From Streptomyces sp. SAT1 (GTDB taxonomy: Bacteria; Actinomycetota; Actinomycetes; Streptomycetales; Streptomycetaceae), in NCBI RefSeq assembly GCF_001654495.1, contig NZ_CP015849.1, positions 1,998,501-2,062,500 on the forward strand: DNA of 64,000 bases, in the 5' to 3' direction. The notes under the pieces were generated by a model, which saw nothing but the letters and a program-made list of their open reading frames with translations, made no database searches and had not been told where the DNA came from. Positions 26,671-34,601 of this stretch are shown here, in pieces. A program made the position numbers and the translations under genes. Numbering within the stretch: the first letter of the stretch is position 1; the number at the start of each line of letters is the position of its first letter.

Positions 26671-28047
26671 TCAGCGGCGGTGCCGTCCGCCCGTGCCAGC
26701 CCGCGCCGCCGCCCGCGCCTCCGCCCGCGCGGCGGCCCGGCGCCGGCGCAGCGCCCAGACACCGCCCGCGAGCAGCGCGGCGGTGCCGCCCGCGCCCTCC
26801 ACCAGCCGCCAGGTGGAGGGCCCGGCGTCCCCGGCGGACGCCGCCGCCCCGGTCCCGGTCCCGGAACCGGCCCCGGCCGCCCGGGAGCCGGGCGCACCGC
26901 CCGCCGGCGCGCCGCCCTCGCTCAGCGGTTCCACCAGCGTGCCCACGGCCTGCGCCGAACTCCCCTGCGCGAAGCCCCAGTCGAGCAGGGCGGCGGTCTC
27001 CTCGTAGACGGCGTTCGCACCGTTCTCGGGGTGCATCACGGTGGCGACGAGGGTACGGCCGCCGCGGACCGCGGCACCGGTGAAGGTGTTCCCGGCGTTG
27101 GTGGTGTAGCCGTTCTTGACGCCGATCATGCCGTCGTACGGCTTCAGCCCCCAGGAACCGGTCAGCAGGCGGTCGGTGTTCTGGATCTGGAACGTCTTGC
27201 GGCCGCCGGCCGGGAAGTCGGCGGTGCGGGTGGCGCAGTAGCCGCGGAAGTCGGCGTTGCGCAGCCCGTGCCGGGCGAACAGGGTCAGGTCGTACGCCGA
27301 GGAGATCTGGCCCGGGTGGTCGAACCCGTCCGGGCTGACCACGTGCGTGTCCAGGGCCTGGAGGTCCTCCGCCCTGGCCTGCATCTCGGCGACCGTCTGT
27401 TCGACCCCGCCGTTCATATGGGCGAGGACGTGCACCGCGTCGTTGCCCGAGCGCAGGAACACGCCCTGCCACAACTGCTCGACGGTGTACGTGATCCCGG
27501 CCTGGATGCCGACGAGGCTGGAGCCGGAGGGGATGTCGGCGAGTTCGGCGGCGGTGACGGTGTGCCGGGCGGTGCGGTCGAACTTCTTCAGGACCGTGTC
27601 CGCGAAGAGCATCTTCAGCGTGGACGCGGGCGCGAGCCGCTCGTGCGCGCGGTAGGAGGCGAGCACCTCGCCGCTCGCCCAGTCGGCGAGGAGCCAGGCG
27701 CGGGCCGAGAGCTTCGCGGGGAGCCGGACGGCGGCGCGCACCTGGACTCCGGTACGGGCCAGCCGCTCACCGCCGATGACGGCGGCGGACCTGGTCGAGG
27801 CGGTGGTGCCGGTCATGCCGGTGGTCCCGGCCCTGGCGGTCCCGGTGGCGGCCGCGGTGGGGGACGCGGCCGAGGCGGGGTGACCGGCGGTGACGGCGGC
27901 GACCGGAGCGGCCGCGCACAGGGCGAGCAGGGAGCGCCGCGACGGGAGGGGGGACGGGGCGGCGGACCGGGGTGGGCGGGGGAAGCGGGGGGACAGAGAG
28001 GAATCGCGCACTCCGGGACCGTACAAAGCCGGGGCGGGCCCGCGCAC
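26671..28047 (-). CDS. D-alanyl-D-alanine carboxypeptidase (PBP5-type, S11)
   Basis: The enzyme trims the terminal D-Ala of peptidoglycan stem peptides outside the membrane. The catalytic motifs are in order: SxxK in APASTLKML (near residue 143), SxN in RSGNDAVHV and KTG-like KNG in GVKNGYTTNAGN. An N-terminal signal with SRRSLLALCAAAP could be Tat or Sec. A C-terminal helix and Arg-rich tail anchor it. The start is uncertain: GTG 28047 is given; GTG 28011 would shorten it by 12 residues. Codons 370-400 encode Ala/Gly-rich linker. Confidence 0.87.
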   Translation of the reverse strand: MRGPAPALYGPGVRDSSLSPRFPRPPRSAAPSPLPSRRSLLALCAAAPVAAVTAGHPASAASPTAAATGTARAGTTGMTGTTASTRSAAVIGGERLARTGVQVRAAVRLPAKLSARAWLLADWASGEVLASYRAHERLAPASTLKMLFADTVLKKFDRTARHTVTAAELADIPSGSSLVGIQAGITYTVEQLWQGVFLRSGNDAVHVLAHMNGGVEQTVAEMQARAEDLQALDTHVVSPDGFDHPGQISSAYDLTLFARHGLRNADFRGYCATRTADFPAGGRKTFQIQNTDRLLTGSWGLKPYDGMIGVKNGYTTNAGNTFTGAAVRGGRTLVATVMHPENGANAVYEETAALLDWGFAQGSSAQAVGTLVEPLSEGGAPAGGAPGSRAAGAGSGTGTGAAASAGDAGPSTWRLVEGAGGTAALLAGGVWALRRRRAAARAEARAAARAGTGGRHRR

Positions 28048-28064
28048 GACAGGTCTTCAAAGGC

Positions 28065-28078
28065 TGATCAAAAGATCA
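28065..28078. promoter_or_regulatory. TGATC-AAAA-GATCA palindrome in the divergent dac/doxX region
   Basis: A perfect five-bp inverted repeat around AAAA lies 18 bases upstream of the carboxypeptidase GTG and about 170 bases before doxX. Its low GC content in this region makes it stand out as a promoter or operator element. No regulator is known. Confidence 0.4.
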
Positions 28079-28251
28079 CCGAAGGGGGGACGCCGGATCA
28101 CTCGTGTCGCGCACGCGGCCGACGGTCCGGTCCCGGTGTCTGGTCGGTCCACTCGCGGCACCCGCCACCCGAACGGCATGCAGAACGGGCCGCCGGAGCG
28201 CGACCGGTGCGAGGGTGGTCACGGCGTTGCCGCTTCCCCCGAGGAGTCACC

Positions 28252-28797
28252 GTGACCTGTTGCGACCGACGTGATCTCGGCCTGCTGCTGCTCCGGTTGG
28301 GCACCGGCGGCGTGCTGGCCGCGCACGGCGCGCAGAAGCTGCTGGGCTGGTTCGGCGGGGCCGGTCTGGAGGGGACGGGCCGGTTCATGGAGTCGGTCGG
28401 CTACCGGCCGGGCCGGGCGAGCGCGACGGCGGCGGGGCTCGCCGAGGCGGGCGGCGGTCTGCTGCTGGCGCTGGGCCTGGCCACCCCGGCGGCGGGCGCC
28501 GCGGCGGCCGGCGCGATGGCGGGGGCCGCGGCGGTGCACACCCCCAACGGCTTCTTCGCGCAGGGCGGCGGCTACGAGTACGCCGCCTCCCTCGGCCTCA
28601 CCGCGACCGGCCTCGCGATCACCGGTCCCGGCCGCCTCTCCCTCGACCACGCCCTCGGCCACAGCGTCAACCGCGGCTGGATGGTCCCCGCGGCCCTCGC
28701 GGCGACGGCGGCGGGCACGGCGGCGGTCCTGGGCGCCCGGGTCCGGTACCTGCGGCGGCAGAAGGAGGGGCAGCAGGAGGCGCTGTTCGAGGAGTAG
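28252..28797 (+). CDS. DoxX family membrane protein
   Basis: The 181-residue protein starts at a GTG with GAGGAG five bases upstream. Four hydrophobic segments are seen: LGLLLLRLGTGGVLAAHGAQ, the segment around GGGLLLALGLATPAAG, AAAAGAMAGAAAVH and the last helix near residue 150. HGAQKLLGWFGG and the NGFFAQGGGYEYA block are typical of DoxX/DUF proteins. Actinobacterial DoxX proteins are linked to redox homeostasis; the exact reaction is unknown. The stop codon region is duplicated directly downstream. Confidence 0.86.
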   Translation: MTCCDRRDLGLLLLRLGTGGVLAAHGAQKLLGWFGGAGLEGTGRFMESVGYRPGRASATAAGLAEAGGGLLLALGLATPAAGAAAAGAMAGAAAVHTPNGFFAQGGGYEYAASLGLTATGLAITGPGRLSLDHALGHSVNRGWMVPAALAATAAGTAAVLGARVRYLRRQKEGQQEALFEE

Positions 28798-28900
28798 AGC
28801 AGTGCTGTTCGAGGAGTAGGGCGGTACGGAGCAGTGGAGCAGCAGTACAGGAGCAGCGGAGCAGAGGGCAGGAGCGGAGGAGCAGAGGGCAGCCGCCCCG
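28782..28900. repeat. Stop-codon duplication and GAGCAG-rich microsatellite
   Basis: The last 16 bases of doxX (GCTGTTCGAGGAGTAG) are repeated at 28804-28819. A degenerate run of GGAGCAG/GAGCAG units extends to about 28900. It looks like slippage-generated sequence between doxX and the MazG-like gene. I see no gene in it. Confidence 0.7.
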
Positions 28901-28921
28901 GGTTCGTGGCAGGCTGCGCCC

Positions 28922-29356
28922 ATGACCGCCCCGGACCCCGCCGCCCAGGCCCCCGCAGTACCCTCCGTGCCCTCCTCCCCCGCCGCGCCCGCCCTCTGGC
29001 CGACCGTCGACGCCCTGTGGGCCTGGCTCGACGGCCACCGCGCGCACGGCGAGCGCGAAACCCTCCTGCTGCGCCTGCTCAAACTCTCCGAGGAGGTCGG
29101 CGAGGCCGCCCAGGCGGTCATCGGCGCGACCGGCCAGAACCCCCGCAAGGGCACGACCCACACCTGGCAGGACGTCGAGTCCGAGCTGTGCGACGTGGTG
29201 ATCACGGCCCTGGTCGCGCTGCGCACCCTGACCCCGGACGCCGAGGAGGTCTTCGGGCGCCATCTGGCACGGGTCAGAGACCGCTCGCTGGGCACGGGCA
29301 CGGGAACAGGCACGGGCACGACGAACGGCGACGGCGTGCCGCCCCGTACTCCCTGA
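28922..29356 (+). CDS. MazG-like nucleotide pyrophosphohydrolase
   Basis: The 144-residue cytosolic protein contains the MazG-like core: KLSEEVGEAAQAVIG (the ExxE metal-binding helix) and ELCDVVITALVAL with the second acidic site (ExxD). It likely hydrolyses non-canonical or excess nucleoside triphosphates. It has an Ala/Pro leader of 25 residues and a Gly-Thr repeat tail (five to six GT units). CAGGCT lies exactly six bases before the ATG with no ribosome site, so a leaderless mRNA is likely. Confidence 0.85.
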   Translation: MTAPDPAAQAPAVPSVPSSPAAPALWPTVDALWAWLDGHRAHGERETLLLRLLKLSEEVGEAAQAVIGATGQNPRKGTTHTWQDVESELCDVVITALVALRTLTPDAEEVFGRHLARVRDRSLGTGTGTGTGTTNGDGVPPRTP

Positions 29357-29388
29357 GCCGGAGCGGCACGCCGTCGCACGCTGCCGCG

Positions 29389-29408
29389 GCCGGTCAGCCC
29401 TGACCGGC
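29389..29408 (+). terminator. Hairpin after the MazG-like gene
   Basis: GCCGGTCAG and CTGACCGGC form a nine-bp perfect inverted repeat with a two-base spacer, 33 bases after the stop. Confidence 0.55.
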
Positions 29409-29529
29409 GGTTCTTGTCCGGCGCCGCATCCACCCCCCGTGGGGATCCGGCACCCGGCGCCATGGCGGCGCCCCACTGTCACGGCCACTGCCGCGCGACC
29501 GGACCGATCCGGCCGCTTCCGGACGGTCG

Positions 29530-29946
29530 CTAGAGGATCGCGACACCGCCTTCCCGCAGCGGTCCCCTGCGGGGACTCCGGTCGAGAGAAGCGGCCAGCC
29601 CGAGTCCCGCCATCGCGGCTCCCGCGGCCAGGCACTGGACGACCTGTGGCGCGCCGCCGGGCGCGCCCACCGCCGGATGGACGAGTGCGGCGCCGAGCGC
29701 GCCGCCGGTGAAGAGTGAGAGCGGGATCGCGACAGGCCCGCGGGGCTGGGCCGGGACGGGTTCGGCCGGGACGGGTTCGGCCGGGACGATGCCTCCGTCC
29801 CGCTCGTCCTCGTCGAGCTGGTCCTCGACCCGGTCCAGGAGCGCTTCCCAGCTGACGGGGTCGATCCCGTCCCCGTCCGTCTGCTGCCGGGTTCCCTCCC
29901 GGTACTCCTCCGCCAGGCGGCGGAGCTGCTCGAATGTTTCAGACAT
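29530..29946 (-). CDS. Hypothetical membrane protein with acidic N-domain
   Basis: The product has 138 residues. Residues 1-55 are strongly acidic and helical (FEQLRRLAEEYREG, LLDRVEDQLDEDERDGG). A VPAEPVPAEPVPA repeat forms a hinge, then two hydrophobic segments near residues 72-92 and 103-118 likely cross the membrane. It resembles no named family I know. It precedes the sigma-factor gene on the same strand but is separated by a hairpin. Confidence 0.6.
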   Translation of the reverse strand: MSETFEQLRRLAEEYREGTRQQTDGDGIDPVSWEALLDRVEDQLDEDERDGGIVPAEPVPAEPVPAQPRGPVAIPLSLFTGGALGAALVHPAVGAPGGAPQVVQCLAAGAAMAGLGLAASLDRSPRRGPLREGGVAIL

Positions 29947-30062
29947 TCCGTGTGTCCCTCCCGAGCTGCGCGTATGGGTTTCGAGCGGACGCTTGACTGT
30001 TCTTCATGGTTCGCCACTGTTCTTCGTTGTTGTCCTACGGGTCGCTAGGACCCAACCTGGAC

Positions 30063-30096
30063 TCACGGGAGGCGACGTACGTGCCGCCTCCCGTGA
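30063..30096 (-). terminator. Strong hairpin downstream of the sigma-factor gene
   Basis: TCACGGGAGGCG and CGCCTCCCGTGA form a perfect 12-bp stem with a ten-base loop, 15 bases past the sigma gene stop. It should end that transcript. Confidence 0.8.
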
Positions 30097-30111
30097 ATCC
30101 GAGTAACGGCA

Positions 30112-30759
30112 CTAGCTCGTCACGTCACCGAGCACCTCGTCGTGGACGGTGGCGCGGTGCGGCTCCAGTGCCTGGCGCACCTTCGTGTAGCGGCGGGCCA
30201 CCGTGTGCCGGTCGATCCGGAGGACCTGGGCGATCTCCGCCTGGGTCAGGCCCTCGACGATCGCGAGCCGGGCGACCTGGTACAGCCTGTCGGGCAGGGT
30301 GTCCGCGAGGAACCGGTCGATGGCCCTGAGCCGGTCGTCGCGGATGTGGTCGCCCTCGTCCGGCTGGACCGCCACCACCTCGGGGATCTCCGCCACCGGC
30401 GTCGAGCGGTCGCGGTCGTTGCCGCGCGCCGCGTCCGCGATGACGTTCCGCATCACCTTGCGCGCGAAGGCCCGGCCGCCGTCGCGCCGGTCCAGCACGA
30501 AGTCCGGGCGGGACCAGGCGCGCACGAGCTGGAGCACCGCGGTCTGCACCAGGTCCTCCATGGCGTACTGCATGCGGGCCTGGCGCACCATGCCTTCCAG
30601 GAACGGCTTGAGCCGCTGGAGTTCGTCCACCTGTCGCGGTGTCAGCCGGCGGCGCGGCTTGGCTTCCGGAGCGGTGCGTGCTTCCGGGACGAGTCCCTGC
30701 GGTGTACGCGGCAGGTCGTGCGGGTCCGTCGGCCCTCGAACATCGGGGGCATTGTGCAT
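30112..30759 (-). CDS. RNA polymerase sigma factor, sigma-70 family, ECF-like
   Basis: The 215-residue protein starts at the ATG at 30757-30759, which has GAAGGA upstream. Region 2 is at residues 60-135 (MEDLVQTAVLQLVRAW, then AFARKVMRNVIADAARG, which resembles region 2.3/2.4). Region 4 is at about 165-205, with the helix-turn-helix GLTQAEIAQVLRIDRHTVARR. No region 1.1 or 3 is present, so it is an ECF-type factor. No anti-sigma gene is adjacent; the neighbours are small membrane proteins. Target promoters are unknown. Confidence 0.86.
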   Translation of the reverse strand: MHNAPDVRGPTDPHDLPRTPQGLVPEARTAPEAKPRRRLTPRQVDELQRLKPFLEGMVRQARMQYAMEDLVQTAVLQLVRAWSRPDFVLDRRDGGRAFARKVMRNVIADAARGNDRDRSTPVAEIPEVVAVQPDEGDHIRDDRLRAIDRFLADTLPDRLYQVARLAIVEGLTQAEIAQVLRIDRHTVARRYTKVRQALEPHRATVHDEVLGDVTS

Positions 30760-30913
30760 CAGGACCAGTCCTTCCCGTGGCGCGGCCAACTGAGCGGCCG
30801 GGAAACGGCGGTTGGGCTTCTCACTCAGTTGTGCCGCGCGCGGGGGCAGGTGTGGTGCGTTTCCGTCTCCGTAACTTTGAGTGACGGCCGGGGACGGGCC
30901 CCGGCCCCACCCC

Positions 30914-31063
30914 TCAGCTCAGGAGCTGATGCACGAACAGGGCGACGCCGACACCCACGAGCAGCGCGGTGCCGAGCAGCGGATCGAGGAACGCCACATA
31001 GGTGACGAGCCCCGCGACGATCAGGATCAGCAGGATGCGGTGGAGCTTCTGGAGAGGGTCCAT
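30914..31063 (-). CDS. Small membrane protein of 49 residues
   Basis: It starts at the ATG at 31061-31063 with GGAG eight bases upstream. After MDPLQKLHR two hydrophobic helices follow (ILLILIVAGLVTYVAFL and LLGTALLVGVGVALFVHQLL). It lies upstream of the sigma gene on the same strand. A role as membrane partner of the sigma factor is possible but not shown. Confidence 0.65.
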   Translation of the reverse strand: MDPLQKLHRILLILIVAGLVTYVAFLDPLLGTALLVGVGVALFVHQLLS

Positions 31064-31284
31064 GCGGCGTGCTCCCGGGGACGGCGACCGACGACACGTC
31101 GGCGGAAAGGGCACCGGCACGACTCACCGGTTCACTTCGGACGCCGCCCCGGACACCACCCTCGGGCGCACCCCCGGACGGTGTCCGTCATCACGCCACC
31201 AGACGCACCCGGCGCACCATCGGGGGTACGGACGGCCTCCCCGCGCCGGGAACACCGGACCGCCCGACCCACTACGCTCCGGAC

Positions 31285-31590
31285 ATGGACGACGAACCGC
31301 TCTCCCGGTGGGCCGAGCGCCGTGACGCGAGGATCGGGCAGCTCCGCGCCGTGCCTCTCGTGACCGGCGACGGCCCGAGGGCATCGCATCTGAACCCCGA
31401 GGCGCCCCGGGCGATCCAGCGGTGGAACGGCCATCTGTGGGAGCCGTACGGCTTCGCGGCGAACCTCGCGGAAGCACGGCTCGTCCTGTTTCCCCGCGCC
31501 GAGGCCGACTCCGAACCCTCACCCGCCCCCGCGGTCACGCCGAGGCTCGGCCCCGGGACCGGCAAGCACCGGAAGCCTCCGGCGCTCTGA
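31285..31590 (+). CDS. Small hypothetical protein resembling DUF6087
   Basis: This 101-residue protein starts at ATG 31285, six bases after TACGCT, so it is probably leaderless. Conserved-looking blocks are PLSRWAERRDARIG, SHLNPEAPRAIQRWNGHLWEPYGFA and a Pro/Ala tail ending in GKHRKPP. From memory this pattern occurs in a Streptomyces family called DUF6087; function unknown. It lies next to rnpB, facing its terminator. Confidence 0.72.
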   Translation: MDDEPLSRWAERRDARIGQLRAVPLVTGDGPRASHLNPEAPRAIQRWNGHLWEPYGFAANLAEARLVLFPRAEADSEPSPAPAVTPRLGPGTGKHRKPPAL

Positions 31591-31654
31591 GGGGCCGGCC
31601 CGCGGTACTCGCTGCGCTCCGGCAGCCGGCCGACGCCCACGATTCCGTGAGAAA

Positions 31655-31690
31655 AGGCCGCTGACCCGCGGTGAAGCGGTTCAGCGGCCT
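31655..31690 (-). terminator. Terminator of rnpB
   Basis: AGGCCGCTGA and TCAGCGGCCT form a perfect ten-bp stem. Read on the minus strand it is followed by TTTTCTC, so it is a true stem plus U-tract terminator, just beyond the RNase P RNA 3' end. Confidence 0.88.
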
Positions 31691-31695
31691 GAGGG

Positions 31696-32104
31696 GCAGA
31701 CGAGTCGGGCTGTACGCCGGATTTTGTCGCCCGGTCGCCTCGCGGCGGCCGGGGAGACGGCCATCCATCTAGGACCGGCGTTGCCGCCGGCCTCGTGCGG
31801 TCCACCCGCGGACTCGGGCGGGCAGCCCTCGAACGTCCGCGCAGAGACACCGGGGTGTCTCCTTTTGACCTTGCTCCGGGTGGGGTTTACCTAGCTGCCC
31901 AGGTCACCCTGGGCACTGGTGGTCTCTTACACCGCCGTTTCACCCTTACCGAGGACCGAGGTCCCCGGCGGTCTGTTTTCTGTGGCACTGTCCCGCGGGT
32001 CACCCCGGGTGGCCGTTAGCCACCACCCTGCCCTGTGGAGTCCGGACGTTCCTCGGGAAGCCCCTCGCGGGAACTTCACGCGGCCGTCCGCCCGGCTCGT
32101 CTGC
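31696..32104 (-). ncRNA. rnpB: RNase P RNA (type A)
   Basis: On the minus strand the sequence has the universal RNase P core: GAGGAACGTCCGGACTCC near the 5' end, CACAGGGCAGGGTGG, the CR-type block ACAGAAAACAGACCGCC, and near the 3' end GACAAAATCCGGCGTACAG. The ends pair as P1: GCAGACGAG at the 5' side (32104-32096) with CTCGTCTGC at the 3' side, which sets the limits. Length about 409 nt fits actinobacterial RNase P RNA, the catalytic part of the tRNA 5'-processing enzyme. A -10 box lies upstream and a terminator downstream. Confidence 0.95.
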
Positions 32105-32113
32105 CGTACGGAC

Positions 32114-32119
32114 CATGAT
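32114..32119 (-). promoter_or_regulatory. -10 element of the rnpB promoter
   Basis: TATCAT read on the minus strand ends nine bases before the predicted RNA 5' end. The expected -35 position falls in the CCGGGCGG repeat and shows no TTGACA-like hexamer. Confidence 0.6.
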
Positions 32120-32120
32120 A

Positions 32121-32160
32121 CCGGGCGGCCGGGCGGCCGGGCGGCCGGGCGGCCGGGCGG
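32121..32160. repeat. Five perfect tandem copies of CCGGGCGG
   Basis: An eight-base unit is repeated five times without change, followed by a partial sixth. It lies directly upstream of the rnpB -10 and fills the place of the -35 region and spacer. Confidence 0.85.
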
Positions 32161-32178
32161 CCGGTGCGCCCGCCCGGG

Positions 32179-32859
32179 TCAGGGGGCGGGCGGGGCGAAG
32201 GCGCGGTCCAGGGCGTCGAAGGCGGCGGTGAGGCGCAGCCGGTGGTCCTCGGCGAGGGCGTCATCGGCGGCGGTGTCGTCGGTGACGGTGTCCTCGGTGG
32301 CGGTGTCCGTGTCCGCCAGCAGGCGGGCGACCGTGCCGGTGCCGACCGCGCGGTACGCGGCGATCACCAGGGCGGCCAGGAGCCGGGGGTCGGGGACGTC
32401 CGGCGCGGTCTCGGCCAGGGCCTCGGTCAGGGCGTGCTCCACCTCGTCCACCGCCTCGCGCGCGCGGGCGCGCAGCGCCGGGGAGGCGGCGACGACGTAG
32501 AGGAAGGGGCGGAAGCGGGCGCGGGCGCCGGAGAGCGGGTGCCCGGTGCCGAGGAGGCCGAGGGCGAGGCGGCGCAGCGCGGTGAGCGGGTGCTCGCCCG
32601 GGGCGCGTCCGCGTACGGCCTCCGCGACGAGTTCCACCGCCTCGGGGATGCGGTCGAGGAACAGGTCCTCCTTGCGCGGGAAGTAGTTGAAGACCGTCAT
32701 CGGGGACACCTCCGCCGCGCGGGCGATCTCCGCGACGGTCACCTCGTCGAAGCCGCGCTCCACGAAGAGCCCGGTCGCCACGTCCGAGATCCGCTGCCGG
32801 GTCTCGCGCTTCTTCCGTTCCCTCAGACCCGGTTCGCCGGTGGCCCGCTGTGTGCTCAT
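32179..32859 (-). CDS. TetR family transcriptional regulator
   Basis: The 226-residue regulator has an N-terminal helix-turn-helix: TRQRISDVATGLFVERGF, then VTVAEIARAAEVSPMTVFNYF (residues 20-60). The helical C-domain likely binds a small molecule. A TEDTVTDDTAADD acidic low-complexity stretch sits near residue 190. It is divergent from the FAD monooxygenase gene with an AT-rich palindrome between their starts, so it most likely represses that gene and itself, with the monooxygenase substrate as a plausible inducer. Confidence 0.9.
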   Translation of the reverse strand: MSTQRATGEPGLRERKKRETRQRISDVATGLFVERGFDEVTVAEIARAAEVSPMTVFNYFPRKEDLFLDRIPEAVELVAEAVRGRAPGEHPLTALRRLALGLLGTGHPLSGARARFRPFLYVVAASPALRARAREAVDEVEHALTEALAETAPDVPDPRLLAALVIAAYRAVGTGTVARLLADTDTATEDTVTDDTAADDALAEDHRLRLTAAFDALDRAFAPPAP

Positions 32860-32870
32860 GGAGAAAAATA

Positions 32871-32896
32871 TAGCCGATAGAAACTTTTAGTCGCTA
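32871..32896. promoter_or_regulatory. Imperfect palindrome between tetR and the FAD monooxygenase
   Basis: A 26-base element starts TAGCCGATAG and ends AGTCGCTA. Its outer arms TAGC / GCTA are perfect and inner positions are partly symmetric. It lies centred between two divergent starts, in the only AT-rich segment nearby. Likely TetR operator. Confidence 0.65.
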
Positions 32897-32906
32897 CAGT
32901 AAAGCC

Positions 32907-34568
32907 ATGACTGACTACGACGTGGTGGTGGCCGGCGCCGGTCCGGTGGGGCTGTTCCTCGCCTGTGAGCTGCGGCTCGGCGGGGCGCGGGTGCTGGTGG
33001 CGGAGCGGCTGGCCGAGGTGGACGAGACGATCAAGGCGGGGGCGATCAACACGCCCAGCGCGGTGGCGCTGTACCGGCGGGGGCTGCTGCCCGAGGTGAC
33101 GCGGGTGTGGGAGCAGTCGGCGGCCCGCATCCGCGCCTTCATGCGCGCGAACGCGCCCCAGGGCCAGGAACAGGAACGGGGCCGGGAACAGGAACAGGGC
33201 TCCGGCCGGGGCGGGGAGGAGGGGCTTCAGGACCGTATGCCGCCCAAGTTCGCCGGGCACTTCGCCGGAATCATGCTGGACGCGGCCCTGTTCGACGAGT
33301 CCGACCCGGCCTACGCCGACCTCGGGCCCGCCGCGGGCGCCGGGCTCGGTGTCCCGCAGGCGGAACTGGAGCGGATCCTCGCCGTGCGGGCGGCGGAGAC
33401 CGGCGTCGAGGTGCGCCGGGGTGTCGCCCTGACCGGGTTCCGGGACCACGGCGACGACGGCGTCACCGTGGAGCTCGCCCCGGTCGACGGCTCCGCGCCC
33501 CAGCGCGTCTGCGCCGGCTGGCTGGTGGGCTGCGACGGCGGGCGCAGCACGGTCCGCAAGCTCGCCGGGTTCGACTTCCCCGGCACCGACCCGGAGATCA
33601 CCGGCTACCAGGCGATCGCCGACCTGACCGGCGCCGAGAAGCTCGGCAAGGGCTGGAACACCACCGAGGTCGGCACCTACGTCCACGGGCCCTTCCCCGG
33701 CCGGGTCCTCACCGTCGAGTTCGACGGGCCGCCCGCCGACCGCTCCGCGCCCGTCACCCCCGAGGAGCTCCAGGCCAGCCTGCGCCGGGTCTCCGGTGTC
33801 CCCGACGTGTCGGTGACGGCGATCCGCTCGGTGACCCGCTTCACCGACAACGCCCGCCAGGCGAGCACGTACCGCAGGGGCCGCGTGCTGCTCGCCGGGG
33901 ACGCCGCCCATGTGCACTCGCCGTTCGGCGGGCAGGGGCTGAACCTGGGCATCGGCGACGCGATGAACCTCGGCTGGAAGCTGGCGGCCGTGGCGCGCGG
34001 CCTGGCCCCCGAGGCGCTGCTGGACACCTACACCGCCGAGCGGCATCCGATCGGCGCCTGGGTGCTGGACTGGACGCGCGCCCAGATCGCCCTCATGCGG
34101 CCGGACCGGCACGCCCGCGCGCTGCGCCGCGTGGTGACCGACCTGGCGCTGACGACGACCGGGACGACGTACCTGGTCAAGCAGATATCCGGCATCTGGC
34201 AGCGCTACGACCTGCCCGGCGGCCACCCGCTCGTCGGCGCCAGCGCCCCCGACCTGGAACTCGCCGACGGCAGCCGCCTCGGCGACCAGCTGCGCCGGGG
34301 CCGCGGCCTGCTCCTCGACCTCACCGGCGACCCGTCCCTGCGCGCCCTCGCCGACGACTACACCGACCGCGTCACCGTCGTCACCGCCCCCTGCGCCGCC
34401 CACCCCGAACTCGCCGCCCTGCTGGTCCGCCCCGACGGCTTCGTGGCCTGGGCCGCGGACACGGGCACGGGCGGCCCCTCGGGTACGGAGGCGGCGGACG
34501 GCGGCGAGCCGCTGCTCCCGGCTCTGGAACGGTGGTTCGGGAAACCGGCGGCATCCGCCCGCTCTTGA
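32907..34568 (+). CDS. FAD-dependent aromatic monooxygenase (rifampicin-monooxygenase-like class)
   Basis: The 553-residue class A flavoprotein hydroxylase has the FAD motif VVAGAGPVGLFLACEL (residues 6-21), the DG motif GCDGGRSTVR near residue 210 and the GD motif LAGDAAHVHSPFGGQGLN near residue 330. The C-terminal thioredoxin-like domain starts near residue 440. A Gln/Glu/Gly/Arg insert (residues 86-110, QGQEQERGREQEQG) is an unusual low-complexity loop. The fold is shared by polyketide hydroxylases and rifampicin-inactivating enzymes; adjacency to a TetR favours a xenobiotic response, but the substrate is open. Confidence 0.88.
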   Translation: MTDYDVVVAGAGPVGLFLACELRLGGARVLVAERLAEVDETIKAGAINTPSAVALYRRGLLPEVTRVWEQSAARIRAFMRANAPQGQEQERGREQEQGSGRGGEEGLQDRMPPKFAGHFAGIMLDAALFDESDPAYADLGPAAGAGLGVPQAELERILAVRAAETGVEVRRGVALTGFRDHGDDGVTVELAPVDGSAPQRVCAGWLVGCDGGRSTVRKLAGFDFPGTDPEITGYQAIADLTGAEKLGKGWNTTEVGTYVHGPFPGRVLTVEFDGPPADRSAPVTPEELQASLRRVSGVPDVSVTAIRSVTRFTDNARQASTYRRGRVLLAGDAAHVHSPFGGQGLNLGIGDAMNLGWKLAAVARGLAPEALLDTYTAERHPIGAWVLDWTRAQIALMRPDRHARALRRVVTDLALTTTGTTYLVKQISGIWQRYDLPGGHPLVGASAPDLELADGSRLGDQLRRGRGLLLDLTGDPSLRALADDYTDRVTVVTAPCAAHPELAALLVRPDGFVAWAADTGTGGPSGTEAADGGEPLLPALERWFGKPAASARS

Positions 34569-34601
34569 CCTTCACCCGACGTCAACGTCTGTACTGGCCG
34601 T

